Origin: Desulfobacula sp.
Lineage (GTDB): Bacteria > Desulfobacterota > Desulfobacteria > Desulfobacterales > Desulfobacteraceae
Reading direction: 5' to 3'
Length of the DNA stretch: 64,000 nucleotides
NCBI RefSeq assembly: GCF_030145145.1
Contig: NZ_JAQYWD010000001.1
Location: forward strand, 124,001-188,000
Both the position numbers and the translations under genes were made by a program. Below the pieces are notes generated by a model. It did no database searches. It was not told the origin of the DNA and saw only the letters and a program-made list of their open reading frames with translations. Position 1 is the first letter of the stretch, and every line of letters starts with the position of its first letter. Of the stretch, positions 9,692-18,232 are shown in pieces.

Positions 9692-10201
9692 TTAACCGTT
9701 TTCTTCAATATATTTTTTTAATGCATTTTTGGTTGTGTCAAAGGCGAGCTGATCCCAGGGGATGTCCTGTCGTTTAAATTCATCAATTGACATGGATTCA
9801 TGGCAGGGCCGGATGGTGCCGCCGGTTATATCACTCTGGTAGACAATGATGATATTGGCTTCTCCTGGATAGGAATAGTTGCCCAGCAGGCAGTTGATTT
9901 GGGTATGCAGTCCTGTTTCTTCTAAAAATTCACGCCTGGCCGCCTCTTCAAGGGTCTCCCCCCTGTCCACAAATCCTCCCGGCAGTACCCAGCAGCCTTT
10001 TTTGGGTTCTTTGTTCCGCCGTTGAAGAACAATCCCGTTACGGGTTTCTGCAATAGTGCAGGCCACCAGCTTGGGATCCAGATAAAAAATAAATGCACAA
10101 GCGCTGCACACCAGTCTTTCCGGCTCGTTTTGTAGGAGTCGTTTTTTTATAAATTTTTCCCCGCACAACGGGCAAAATTGATAGATGGTTTCTTTATTCA
10201 T
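9692..10201 (-). CDS. Nudix hydrolase with N-terminal zinc ribbon
   Basis: A 169-residue protein. A zinc ribbon (CPLCGEK then CSACAF) precedes a Nudix domain whose box is intact: [18 protein letters not shown] followed by LEETG. The architecture resembles NudC but the protein is shorter and lacks the SQPWPFPxS specificity motif, so it is more likely a general nucleoside-diphosphate-X hydrolase of unknown substrate. It is convergent with recD2 (7-bp gap) and divergent from nudC at 10419. Confidence 0.85.
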   Translation of the reverse strand: MNKETIYQFCPLCGEKFIKKRLLQNEPERLVCSACAFIFYLDPKLVACTIAETRNGIVLQRRNKEPKKGCWVLPGGFVDRGETLEEAARREFLEETGLHTQINCLLGNYSYPGEANIIIVYQSDITGGTIRPCHESMSIDEFKRQDIPWDQLAFDTTKNALKKYIEENG

Positions 10202-10418
10202 AATAATGTTTGATCCCTACCCCGGTATTATGGACACCCTGTAAAAATGTCGATTTTTTTAAAACAGCAAAAATATTGTTGCTATTCAGATGAATTTCAT
10301 GGAAACCATGATAATATATTCTATATTAGGGTGTAAGACAAATTTATTTTCAGAAATGAAGCCCCCTTTGGGTTAAACCGTTTATCAAAGGAATTATTTT
10401 GATGTGTCAGGATGAATC

Positions 10419-11255
10419 ATGGAATTTATTAAAACAGCAATAGAACCGGTGACAGCTTCCGAAAAAGCCTATTATTTTATTTTTTTGAAAAACGATATCC
10501 TTGTTAAGGAATCCGCCACTACCCTTGCCGAGATCCCCTGCCTTGGGGAAAAATCCCTTGCCGCACTGGCAGTGACGGAACCCTGCTTTTTGGGGCGGAT
10601 CAAGGAGAGGGTATGTTATTGTGCTCAGATCTTACCCGGGAAGGTGCCGGAACCCTACAAATTCATAAATTTGCGATCCCTTTATGGTAAAATTGAGAAT
10701 GGGTTCTGGCGTATTGCCGGATACGCCCGGCAGATCAATGACTGGAATATGAATTTCACGTTTTGCGGCAGATGCGGCGCCAAAACCCAGAGAAAAAAGG
10801 ATGAGTATGCAAGGGCGTGTCCCAGATGCCGTTTGGTCAGTTACCCGCGCATTTCTCCGGCCATCATTACCGCGGTCATCAAGGACGATAAGATTCTTCT
10901 GGCCCGGGGGATCAATTTTCCCAACAAGAAAATGTTCAGTGTCCTGGCGGGATTTGTCGAACCGGGAGAGGCGTTGGAATCGTGTGTCGCCCGGGAGGTT
11001 TTTGAAGAAGCCGGCATTATGATCAAGCAGATTCGTTATTTTAACAGCCAGTCCTGGCCGTTTCCCGACAGCCTGATGATCGGATTTACAGCGGTCTATG
11101 ACAGTGGACGCTTGTCCATCAATCCCCGGGAATTAATCGAGGCCGACTGGTTTACGGCGGACAACCTTCCCCTTGTCCCGGGAAAGCAGACCATTGCAGG
11201 AGAGCTCATTGACTGGTTTGTGCGTCAGCAGCTGATGAAAAATTCAACGAGTTGA
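10419..11255 (+). CDS. nudC: NAD(+) diphosphatase
   Basis: A 278-residue enzyme matching NudC in layout: an N-terminal domain, a four-cysteine zinc ribbon (FCGRCGAK and ACPRC), a Nudix box (GFVEPGEALESCVAREVF then EEAG) and the hallmark SQSWPFPDS motif that marks NADH pyrophosphatases. It hydrolyses NAD(H) to NMN(H) and AMP and can remove NAD caps from RNA. The 217-bp upstream gap contains a small dyad TCATGG-AAA-CCATGA at 10297-10311 of unknown meaning. AGGA eight bases before the ATG is a modest ribosome binding site. Confidence 0.93.
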   Translation: MEFIKTAIEPVTASEKAYYFIFLKNDILVKESATTLAEIPCLGEKSLAALAVTEPCFLGRIKERVCYCAQILPGKVPEPYKFINLRSLYGKIENGFWRIAGYARQINDWNMNFTFCGRCGAKTQRKKDEYARACPRCRLVSYPRISPAIITAVIKDDKILLARGINFPNKKMFSVLAGFVEPGEALESCVAREVFEEAGIMIKQIRYFNSQSWPFPDSLMIGFTAVYDSGRLSINPRELIEADWFTADNLPLVPGKQTIAGELIDWFVRQQLMKNSTS

Positions 11256-11280
11256 CAAGAAGACGGTTTCCCTGTATCTT
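11252..11280 (+). promoter_or_regulatory. Predicted sigma70 promoter for the third Nudix gene
   Basis: TTGACA at 11252-11257, a 17-bp spacer and TATCTT at 11275-11280. The -35 overlaps the nudC stop codon and the predicted transcript starts about 30 bp before the ATG at 11317, so this gene probably has its own promoter. Confidence 0.55.
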
Positions 11281-11316
11281 TTTACCGTTTTTTTAATATC
11301 TCAGGCAAGGGGTTTC

Positions 11317-11889
11317 ATGGATAAAGACACCTGTATCAGTCGGATTCGATCAGCCATTCAAAACGGAACCCACCCCGGACCTCCGGAGGATCATCTGTTT
11401 CAACCGACCAGTGTGATTGCGTTGTTTATGTTTAATGCGGAAGTTGAACTGCTGTTTATCCAGAAAGCAGATATAAAGGGATATCCCTGGCGGAACCAGA
11501 TGGCCTTTCCCGGTGGGCATAAGGAGAAAACCGATCTTTCAACAAAGGATACGGCATTAAGGGAACTGACCGAAGAAATGGGGATACATCGACAGAATGT
11601 AGAGGTTGTCGGATCTCTTGGGCATTTCCAAACCATTAACAACAAGGATATCAACGCCTGGGTGGGGATCTGGAATCAAAAAGACCATATTCAACATGAT
11701 CCGTCTGAAATATCCCGGGTGTTTCAGATTCCGTTAAACTACCTGATTGAGCGGCACAAAGAAAAAGCCTATCATCAGCAGATTCCCAATGTCATGCGTC
11801 TGACCTACCCCTATGAAGATGTGTTGATCTGGGGGGTAACGGCAAAAATAGTATACCACCTCATAGAAGTTTTGCTAAACGATCGTTAG
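11317..11889 (+). CDS. Nudix hydrolase, CoA-pyrophosphatase-like
   Basis: A 190-residue Nudix protein. The WRNQMAFPGGHKEKTD segment followed by TALRELTEEMG resembles the extended signature of CoA diphosphatases (NudL type), in which FPGG precedes the box and an Asp replaces the first box Glu. If so it would split coenzyme A into 3',5'-ADP and phosphopantetheine. The family assignment is clear; the substrate is inference. AAGGGG lies five bases before the ATG. The gene overlaps the convergent small membrane gene by 4 bp. Confidence 0.82.
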   Translation: MDKDTCISRIRSAIQNGTHPGPPEDHLFQPTSVIALFMFNAEVELLFIQKADIKGYPWRNQMAFPGGHKEKTDLSTKDTALRELTEEMGIHRQNVEVVGSLGHFQTINNKDINAWVGIWNQKDHIQHDPSEISRVFQIPLNYLIERHKEKAYHQQIPNVMRLTYPYEDVLIWGVTAKIVYHLIEVLLNDR

Positions 11890-12170
11890 TTCTTGCTTGA
11901 CCGCCGTTTAAGCCTTAGAAATACTTTAACCACCAGAAATAAGCTTAAAAAGGATAACAGCCCGGGAAACCAGACGTGTTCCTGAAATTCCGGATTACCG
12001 GAACCCACAAAAATACCGGCAATGGCAAAGACAAAGACAAAGATCATACTGGTAATAAGTGTCCAGCAGGCAATCGTTGAATCATACCAGGGGGTTATGG
12101 GTTTTCTGAAAAATAGAGTTTGCTCTAATTGCATTTGCATTTCCAGTTGTTTTGTGTTAAACCACAACAT
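11886..12170 (-). CDS. Small two-helix membrane protein of unknown function
   Basis: Up to 94 residues with two predicted membrane spans (about 37-56 and 69-84), ending in a basic tail LRLKRRSSKN. I do not recognise a family. ATGs at codons 1, 11 and 13 are all possible starts, none with a strong ribosome binding site; codon 1 lies inside the candidate NrdR site of the divergent nrdD promoter. It is listed because the hydrophobic pattern and the following-gene spacing look real, with caution about the start. Confidence 0.55.
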   Translation of the reverse strand: MLWFNTKQLEMQMQLEQTLFFRKPITPWYDSTIACWTLITSMIFVFVFAIAGIFVGSGNPEFQEHVWFPGLLSFLSLFLVVKVFLRLKRRSSKN

Positions 12171-12213
12171 ATATAATTATTCTATTGACAAACAACAATA
12201 TGTTGACTAAATT
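12165..12213 (+). promoter_or_regulatory. nrdD promoter with candidate NrdR box pair
   Basis: TTGACA at 12185-12190, a 17-bp spacer and TAAATT at 12208-12213 form a promoter. CAATATGTTG at 12196-12205 differs at one position from the NrdR core CAATATATTG and lies between -35 and -10. CAACATATAT at 12165-12174 is a weaker second copy (7 of 10). Their centres are 31 bp apart, about three helical turns, as in known NrdR box pairs. Repression of nrdDG by NrdR at high dATP/ATP is inferred. Confidence 0.6.
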
Positions 12214-12306
12214 CAATGTCCGGCGGTTCCGGTAAATCACGTCAAAGCCAGTCCCACCGCTGATAAAAGATATGTTAATTTCAATGAGATTTCAAGGGGT
12301 GGAACC

Positions 12307-14397
12307 ATGTTTGAGCAAATTAAAAAACGGGATGGAAGGATAGCTGAGTTTGATTCATCAAAAATTACCCATGCGATTCAGAAAGCAGGCGAGGCCACCG
12401 GTGAATTTAATGCAAGAGAATCAAAAAAAATGACAATGAAGGTTGTCACCCTCATCAGAGACCTTCATCTCGGGCCTGTTCCGGAGGTCGAAGAGATCCA
12501 GGATATCGTGGAAAGAGTGCTGCTGGATTCCCCGTTTTATAAAACAGCCAAAGCATACATTATCTACCGGGAGCAGCACAACCAGATCCGAAAGATTGCC
12601 ATTAAAGAAAATGTAGACCTCATGGAATCCTATATCCGAAAAATGGATTGGAAAGTCAAAGAAAACAGCAACATGAGTTATTCCCTCCAGGGATTAAACA
12701 ATTACATCTCTTCAGACATTACCGCAGAATACTGGCTCAATAAAATTTATCCGCCACAAGTCAGGGATGCCCACTACAGGGGAGACCTCCATATTCATGA
12801 TTTAAGCCTTTTGTCTGTCTATTGTGTGGGCTGGGATTTACAGGATCTGTTGCTCGAAGGATTTAAAGGGGTTGCCGGAAAGGTGGAATCCTCTCCGCCC
12901 AAACATTTCAGAAGTGCCCTGGGTCAGATCGTCAACTTTTTTTATACCTTGCAGGGCGAGGCAGCCGGTGCCCAGGCCATGTCAAATTTTGACACGCTTT
13001 TAGCACCTTTTATCAGAACAGACGCGTTGTCCTACAAAGAGGTGAAGCAAGCGCTCCAGGAATTTGTATTTAATATCAATATTCCCACACGGGTCGGTTT
13101 TCAGACACCGTTTACCAACATCACCATGGACCTGAATGTGCCGTCTATGTTAAAGGATTCTCCTGTCATCCTCGGCGGAGAATACACAGAGCAGACCTAT
13201 GCAGGGTATCAGGAAGAAATGGACATGCTGAATGCTGCATTTGCCGAGGTGATGATGGAAGGGGATGCAAAAGGCCGGGTCTTTACCTTCCCGATTCCAA
13301 CCTACAATATCACAGAGGACTTTGACTGGACCAACCCCAATCTTGAGAATATCTGGAAGATGACCGGAAGGTATGGCATTCCCTATTTTTCAAATTTTGT
13401 GAATTCAGATATGGACCCGGAAGATGCCCGTTCCATGTGTTGCCGGTTGAGACTGGACAACCGGGAGCTGAGAAAAAGAGGGGGAGGGCTGTTCGGTGCC
13501 AATCCGTTGACCGGTTCCATTGGCGTTGTTACCCTGAACATGCCAAGAATTGGATATCTGGCAACAGATGAAACCGATTTTTTTGAACGGCTGGACCTGA
13601 TGATTGATTATTCTGCAGAGTCATTGAGCATCAAACGCAAGATTCTTGAAAAATTTACAGAGAATGATCTTTACCCCTATTCAAAATTTTATTTGAGGAA
13701 AATTAAAGAGAATACCGGTGTGTTTTGGCGTAATCATTTTTCCACCATCGGCATTCTGGGCATGAATGAGTCCTGTCTTAATTTTATGGGCCAGGGGATT
13801 GCCACACAAGCCGGACAGGACTTTTCCGTGAAAGTCATGGACCATATCCGGAGCAGGATTGAACGCTTGCAGGAACAAACCGATGAAATCTTCAACCTTG
13901 AAGCAACACCGGCCGAAGGTACGACATACCGGTTTGCCAGTATGGACAAAGCCCGGTTTGACGATATCCTCTGTGCCAATGAAGACGAATACCAGCAGGG
14001 AAAAGATCCGTTCTATACCAATTCCACCCATCTGCCGGTCAACTATACCGATGATATTTTTGAAGCCCTGGAACTCCAGGATCGACTCCAGACCAAATAT
14101 ACGGGTGGAACGGTTCAGCACCTTTTCCTGGGGGAAGAGGTCTCGGACATAGATGTGGTAAAACATCTTGTGAATAAGGTATCCAGCGCGTTTAAACTGC
14201 CCTACTTTACATTGACCCCGACCTTCAGTGTGTGCCCGTCCCATGGATATATTTCAGGCGAGCATGAAACATGTGAAACCTGTGATGCAAAAACAGAAGT
14301 CTACTCAAGGGTTGTCGGATACTTAAGACCTGTGGGACAATGGAATAGCGGAAAGCAGACAGAATTTGCCATGCGGAAAACATTTAATGTGGCTTGA
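12307..14397 (+). CDS. nrdD: Anaerobic ribonucleoside-triphosphate reductase (class III, catalytic)
   Basis: A 696-residue protein. An ATP-cone allosteric domain (about 1-95, beginning FEQIKKRDGRIAEFDSSKI) precedes the ten-stranded barrel. The C terminus has the zinc-binding cysteines (VCPSHGY and CETCDAK) and the glycyl-radical site RVVGYLRP, with Gly671 as the radical carrier. It makes deoxynucleotides from NTPs without oxygen. AAGGGGTGG upstream of the ATG is a strong ribosome binding site. It is followed after 15 bp by its activase nrdG. The radical is destroyed by oxygen, consistent with an anaerobe. Confidence 0.97.
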   Translation: MFEQIKKRDGRIAEFDSSKITHAIQKAGEATGEFNARESKKMTMKVVTLIRDLHLGPVPEVEEIQDIVERVLLDSPFYKTAKAYIIYREQHNQIRKIAIKENVDLMESYIRKMDWKVKENSNMSYSLQGLNNYISSDITAEYWLNKIYPPQVRDAHYRGDLHIHDLSLLSVYCVGWDLQDLLLEGFKGVAGKVESSPPKHFRSALGQIVNFFYTLQGEAAGAQAMSNFDTLLAPFIRTDALSYKEVKQALQEFVFNINIPTRVGFQTPFTNITMDLNVPSMLKDSPVILGGEYTEQTYAGYQEEMDMLNAAFAEVMMEGDAKGRVFTFPIPTYNITEDFDWTNPNLENIWKMTGRYGIPYFSNFVNSDMDPEDARSMCCRLRLDNRELRKRGGGLFGANPLTGSIGVVTLNMPRIGYLATDETDFFERLDLMIDYSAESLSIKRKILEKFTENDLYPYSKFYLRKIKENTGVFWRNHFSTIGILGMNESCLNFMGQGIATQAGQDFSVKVMDHIRSRIERLQEQTDEIFNLEATPAEGTTYRFASMDKARFDDILCANEDEYQQGKDPFYTNSTHLPVNYTDDIFEALELQDRLQTKYTGGTVQHLFLGEEVSDIDVVKHLVNKVSSAFKLPYFTLTPTFSVCPSHGYISGEHETCETCDAKTEVYSRVVGYLRPVGQWNSGKQTEFAMRKTFNVA

Positions 14398-14412
14398 TCA
14401 AGGTGGCAAAAA

Positions 14413-15141
14413 ATGAAGATTGGTGGATTTCAAAAAAATTCCTTGATTGATTTTCCCAAAATCATTGCCTGCATCATTTTTACACAAGGGTGCAATTTTA
14501 TCTGCCCGTATTGTCATAATCCTGATTTGGTGGTCGGCTCCCAAAAAGAGGCTGGAAGCAGCATCAAAGGGCAGATGGGGGCCCGTTATGATGAACAAGA
14601 GATCTTTGACTTTCTTGAAAAACGAAAGGGGTTTTTAGAAGGGGTGGTGATTACCGGTGGAGAACCCACACTGCAAAAAGATCTGATCGCATTTTGCCGG
14701 AAGATCAAGGGCATGGGATATCAATTGAAGTTGGACAGTAACGGGAGCCATCCCGACATACTGGCCCAATTGTTTGAAGACCGACTGGTGGATTTTATCT
14801 CCATGGATATCAAAACCAGTCTTGAAAATTATCATATGATCGTGCCCCGGGCCTTTGATGCTGAAAAAATTCATGAGAGCGCCCGGCTTTTGATGGAAAA
14901 AGCACCCGGGTATGAGTTTAGAACCACTTGCTGCCGGCCGTTTGTCAGCAAGGAAATCATGACCGATATCGGGAAAATGATTACCGGGGCATCAACCTAT
15001 ATTCTTCAAAAATGCTCCAGGAATGTCATTGTACTGGATCCGGAATTTTTAAAAGAAGATCAGTATTTTTTTTCTGATGGAGAATTGCTTGAGCTAAAAG
15101 AGGTTATCAATACATACGTTATCACCGCTGTGGTCCGGTAA
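14413..15141 (+). CDS. nrdG: Anaerobic ribonucleotide reductase activating protein
   Basis: A 242-residue radical-SAM activase. The cluster-binding cysteines are Cys27, Cys31 and Cys34 in TQGCNFICPYCHNP. GGEPTLQKD is the SAM-contacting GGE motif. It uses S-adenosylmethionine and a [4Fe-4S] cluster to form the glycyl radical in NrdD. At 242 residues it belongs to the longer NrdG variety common in anaerobes rather than the short enterobacterial form. AAGGTGG precedes the start. Co-transcription with nrdD is likely. Confidence 0.94.
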   Translation: MKIGGFQKNSLIDFPKIIACIIFTQGCNFICPYCHNPDLVVGSQKEAGSSIKGQMGARYDEQEIFDFLEKRKGFLEGVVITGGEPTLQKDLIAFCRKIKGMGYQLKLDSNGSHPDILAQLFEDRLVDFISMDIKTSLENYHMIVPRAFDAEKIHESARLLMEKAPGYEFRTTCCRPFVSKEIMTDIGKMITGASTYILQKCSRNVIVLDPEFLKEDQYFFSDGELLELKEVINTYVITAVVR

Positions 15142-15231
15142 GGGGCTCGGAAATAAATAATCACACAAAATAGGGTGCAGGATTTCAGCGAATGAAATTG
15201 TGTCGGCATTCATATCCCGGGTAACAAGGAT

Positions 15232-16149
15232 TTATTCGGATTCAGGGTCTGATCCCGGATAAATCATTTTACCGGTCATGGACAAGTCATACCCCCCGAA
15301 AGCTTGGGCAGCTGCCTGGATCACCTTTCCTTTTAAAAGGGACAAGAACAGCTGAATCCCTTGGTCGAAAAATCGTTCTTTCGTGATGAGCAAATCAAAC
15401 CGCTCGGTGCAGATCGGAATAAAATCAAGACCCAGCATGCTGGCCACCGGCTTGATGCCGGGGCCTGCGTCTGCTTTGTTCATGAGAATTTCCAACCCCA
15501 GATCCATGTGTCGGGTTAAAGCGGTGTCATATCCGTCGAGGGTTTCACCATTGATTCCTGCTGCTTCCAACTCCCTGTCAAAAAGTTGACGGGTTCCGGT
15601 TCCCAGTTGGCGGTTGATGATTTTGATATTGGGGTTGCCAAGGTCGGTTATCGACTGAATGTTTTTGGGATTTCCTTTTTGGACAAGAATTCCCTGCTCC
15701 CTTAAACAAAAGTTGACCACGGCAGGGAGATGGTTCATTTCATCCTTTAAAAAAGGGAAATTATAGTCCTGGTTGTCGGCCACCAGGTGGCTGGCAGCAA
15801 TGTGGCAAAGATTCTGCTTTAAGGCTTTTAATCCTCCCATGGAACCGGCAATGCCGAACATGGCCATATGGTCTTCATGCTTAAGGTTAAAGGTGGAGAT
15901 GATTTTGTCCAGCAGCAAGTCATTACTGCCGGCAATGAGGACCAGTCCATGATACGGCGGCAGTTTGGCCAGTTGCGGGTAATTCTCTGTACCGGCTTCG
16001 ACCCATTGTCGCACCAGATTGATGGGGAAAATCCATTTCCCTGTAACTTTAGAGGCTGGCAGACCTTTCTCTGCAATGAGGGAATAGACCATTTTCTCAT
16101 TTACATTTAAAAATTTTGCAATTTCTTTGGTTGAAAACATTTCACCCAT
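15232..16149 (-). CDS. Transcriptional regulator: excisionase-type HTH plus periplasmic-binding-fold domain
   Basis: A 305-residue protein. Residues 1-55 (STKEIAKFLNVNEKMVYSLI then GKWIFPINLVRQWV) are a MerR/excisionase-type winged helix. Residues about 65-300 resemble the PBP-like domain related to molybdate/tungstate-binding proteins (NRQLGTGTRQLFDRELEAAG). The family couples oxyanion or small-ligand sensing to DNA binding in the cytoplasm. Proximity to mobB makes a molybdenum or tungsten signal plausible but unproven. GGGAG seven bases before the ATG supports the start. Confidence 0.8.
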   Translation of the reverse strand: MGEMFSTKEIAKFLNVNEKMVYSLIAEKGLPASKVTGKWIFPINLVRQWVEAGTENYPQLAKLPPYHGLVLIAGSNDLLLDKIISTFNLKHEDHMAMFGIAGSMGGLKALKQNLCHIAASHLVADNQDYNFPFLKDEMNHLPAVVNFCLREQGILVQKGNPKNIQSITDLGNPNIKIINRQLGTGTRQLFDRELEAAGINGETLDGYDTALTRHMDLGLEILMNKADAGPGIKPVASMLGLDFIPICTERFDLLITKERFFDQGIQLFLSLLKGKVIQAAAQAFGGYDLSMTGKMIYPGSDPESE

Positions 16150-16168
16150 GGCAGGTCTCCCTTTTGTC

Positions 16169-16696
16169 TTAAGATAAATACGCCATCACTCGTTCAGCCA
16201 CTTGTTCGGCTGTCATTGAAGTGCAGTCAATTTTTATATCATGGTATTTATCATACAAGGGAGTCCTTTCTTTGTAAAGGTCTTCAATGCTCTTTCCTTC
16301 GTCGATGGCAACGCCCCGGGCGGTAATGTCTGACAGCCGTGTCAAAAGGGTCTTCAGGTCAACGAACAGATAGAGAATGGTACTGATTCTGGAAAGATGG
16401 GCCATGGCTTTGGGGCTGTATATCACGCTGCCCCCTGTGGCGATCACATGATGGGAGCAATCAATGCTTAAAATATGCTGTTCTTCAATTTCTAAGAACC
16501 GGGATCGGCCTTTTGAAGAAATGATCTGGGCCAGGGTTTGATGCTCCCTTGATTGAATCAAATCGTCTGAATCCAGAAACGCAAAATCGATTTTTTGGGT
16601 TAACAGGTTTCCCACCGTACTTTTTCCAACAGCGGGCATTCCTATAAAACTTATATTTTTTTTAGTTTTCATTAGAATATTTTTCATATTTTGCAA
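16169..16696 (-). CDS. Shikimate-kinase-like P-loop kinase, substrate uncertain
   Basis: A 175-residue small-molecule kinase. The Walker A GMPAVGKST (19-27), DSD motif and RTPLYDKY lid arginine match shikimate kinase. However, the shikimate-carboxylate arginine expected in the FRxxE motif is Leu68 (RFLEIEE), and the GGG of the substrate loop reads GGS (88-90). It is either a divergent AroK or a kinase for another substrate. It lies 19 bp downstream of nothing aromatic: its neighbours are the HTH-PBP regulator (same strand) and divergent mobB. Several in-frame ATGs (16696, 16687, 16672) leave the start open. Confidence 0.75.
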   Translation of the reverse strand: MQNMKNILMKTKKNISFIGMPAVGKSTVGNLLTQKIDFAFLDSDDLIQSREHQTLAQIISSKGRSRFLEIEEQHILSIDCSHHVIATGGSVIYSPKAMAHLSRISTILYLFVDLKTLLTRLSDITARGVAIDEGKSIEDLYKERTPLYDKYHDIKIDCTSMTAEQVAERVMAYLS

Positions 16697-16783
16697 TTTT
16701 TTTTAGCTATTATACAATAAAGTAAAAATGAGAATACTATTCTTTTTTTAAGAATGCAAGACAAGGCCAAAATGTTATCGTGC

Positions 16784-16812
16784 TTGACTTTCTTTGGTTT
16801 GAACACTATTTT
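16784..16812 (+). promoter_or_regulatory. Predicted promoter for mobB
   Basis: TTGACT at 16784-16789, a 17-bp spacer and TATTTT at 16807-16812, about 37 bp ahead of the mobB start, in the divergent gap with the kinase gene. Confidence 0.5.
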
Positions 16813-16848
16813 TAGGAAAATTAACGCGCAGCAGCAAAGATATGGCAT

Positions 16849-17367
16849 ATGAAACCAAAAATAATTACGATTGTAGGAAAATCCAACTCCGGAAAGACCA
16901 CACTTCTTGAAAAATTGATTGTCTGCCTGACAAAAAGAGGGTATAGAATCGGATCTGTGAAGCATGCCCACGATGGATTTGACATGGACAAAGAAGGGAA
17001 AGACAGCTGGCGTCATAGAAAAGCAGGTGCCAAGGCGACCCTTGTTATTATGGAAAACAAAGTCGCCATGATCAAGGATGACGCTGCAAGCTATATTGAA
17101 AAAATGCGGTCTTATCTTTCTGATATGGATATTATATTAGCAGAAGGGTTCAAACGTCAGAATCTTTCGAAAATAGAGGTTTTCAGGATTGGCAGCGTTC
17201 ACAAAAACCCTTTGTGCATGGCGGATGAAAACCTCATTGCGTTTGTTACCGATTCGGATTATCACGTGGATGTGCCGGTGTTCGGGCTTGAAGATATCCA
17301 TGAGATCGCAGACTTTATTGAATCCAATTTTTTAAAAAAAGAACAGCGTGGAAAAAAAGACGATTAG
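16849..17367 (+). CDS. mobB: Molybdopterin-guanine dinucleotide biosynthesis adaptor protein MobB
   Basis: A 172-residue P-loop GTPase with VGKSNSGKTT near the N terminus, SVKHAHDGFDMDKEGKDSWR and ILAEGFKRQ, all characteristic of MobB. It binds GTP and assists MobA in attaching GMP to molybdopterin, the cofactor form used by DMSO-reductase-family enzymes such as formate dehydrogenase. MobA is not in the window. The 3' end overlaps the next gene by 20 bp. Confidence 0.93.
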   Translation: MKPKIITIVGKSNSGKTTLLEKLIVCLTKRGYRIGSVKHAHDGFDMDKEGKDSWRHRKAGAKATLVIMENKVAMIKDDAASYIEKMRSYLSDMDIILAEGFKRQNLSKIEVFRIGSVHKNPLCMADENLIAFVTDSDYHVDVPVFGLEDIHEIADFIESNFLKKEQRGKKDD

Positions 17368-18232
17368 ACAGCGCTTCAGCGGACTCGTCTGCAGGGGTAT
17401 TATCGCCGGTCTGCTGGTGTGTATGGCATCTGTTTGTCCGGCAAATCAGGACCCCGCCAGTCAGTATCATTGTGTTACCCGGTTTGAGAATGGGACCATC
17501 AACTGGAGTACCGGAAAAATAACGGCCATGGGTATGGCATCGCCTGAAGATAATAGAGAAACGTCCCATGAATCCGTTCCCGGATCAGCACGGGCAGATG
17601 CAAACCGGCAGATCATAGAGATTTTAAAACAAATAAAAATTAATGCCGGCTTGAGCGTGGATGCGTATGCATCTAAAAATGATGTTATTTTAGCGGGTAT
17701 TGAAAAAACAGCCGGGGATGCCCGTATTTCCAAACAATATTATACGTCTGCCCTTGCCGTGGAAATAATCCTTGAAACGTCAATGCTTGGCGGGTTTTTA
17801 CAATTGGTATTGCCGGAAAAAATTCGACAGATACCGAAAATCAATCCTGAAATACATCCAAAAAACGATGCCGTAAAGACAGATACCCCCCCCTATACGG
17901 GGTTAATCGTCGATGCAAGGGGCCTGGGGGTTGAACCTGTTCTCAATCCTGTCATTGTCAGCGAGCAGGGCCATGATATTTATTCTTTTGTTTTTATCAG
18001 CAGGGAGTTTGCTGTTCAAAATGGGGTCTGCAAATATCTTTGCAATATGGACCAGGCGTTAACGGACAAGCGAGTCGGCAATCACCCCCTGGTTCTGACG
18101 GGGCTTCGAAAAGATGGAAAAGCCAATTCCGCCATTGCTATCAGCATGTCAGAGTACCGCATTTTGGAAAAAACAACAGAACGGCACGCCTTTTTGAAAG
18201 AATGCAGGGTCATCATTGTGACGGATCAATAA
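17348..18232 (+). CDS. Exported LPP20-like protein of unknown function
   Basis: A 294-residue protein starting at GTG inside the end of mobB. A signal peptide (hydrophobic about 17-32, cleavage near VCPAN) precedes a region where repeated cycling of DANRQIIEILKQIKIN resembles the LPP20-type fold, then a domain with YTGLIVDARGLGVEPVLNP. Similar exported proteins occur in flagellar or envelope contexts, but no function is established for this one. It overlaps the convergent panC by 20 bp. Alternative downstream starts would remove the signal peptide, so the GTG is preferred. Confidence 0.7.
   Translation: MEKKTIRQRFSGLVCRGIIAGLLVCMASVCPANQDPASQYHCVTRFENGTINWSTGKITAMGMASPEDNRETSHESVPGSARADANRQIIEILKQIKINAGLSVDAYASKNDVILAGIEKTAGDARISKQYYTSALAVEIILETSMLGGFLQLVLPEKIRQIPKINPEIHPKNDAVKTDTPPYTGLIVDARGLGVEPVLNPVIVSEQGHDIYSFVFISREFAVQNGVCKYLCNMDQALTDKRVGNHPLVLTGLRKDGKANSAIAISMSEYRILEKTTERHAFLKECRVIIVTDQ

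Noticed and set aside
11262-11304. Intrinsic terminator after nudC (ACGGT ... ACCGT followed by Ts)
   Set aside because: The stem is only five base pairs with a loop of about 16 bases and overlaps the predicted promoter of the next gene.
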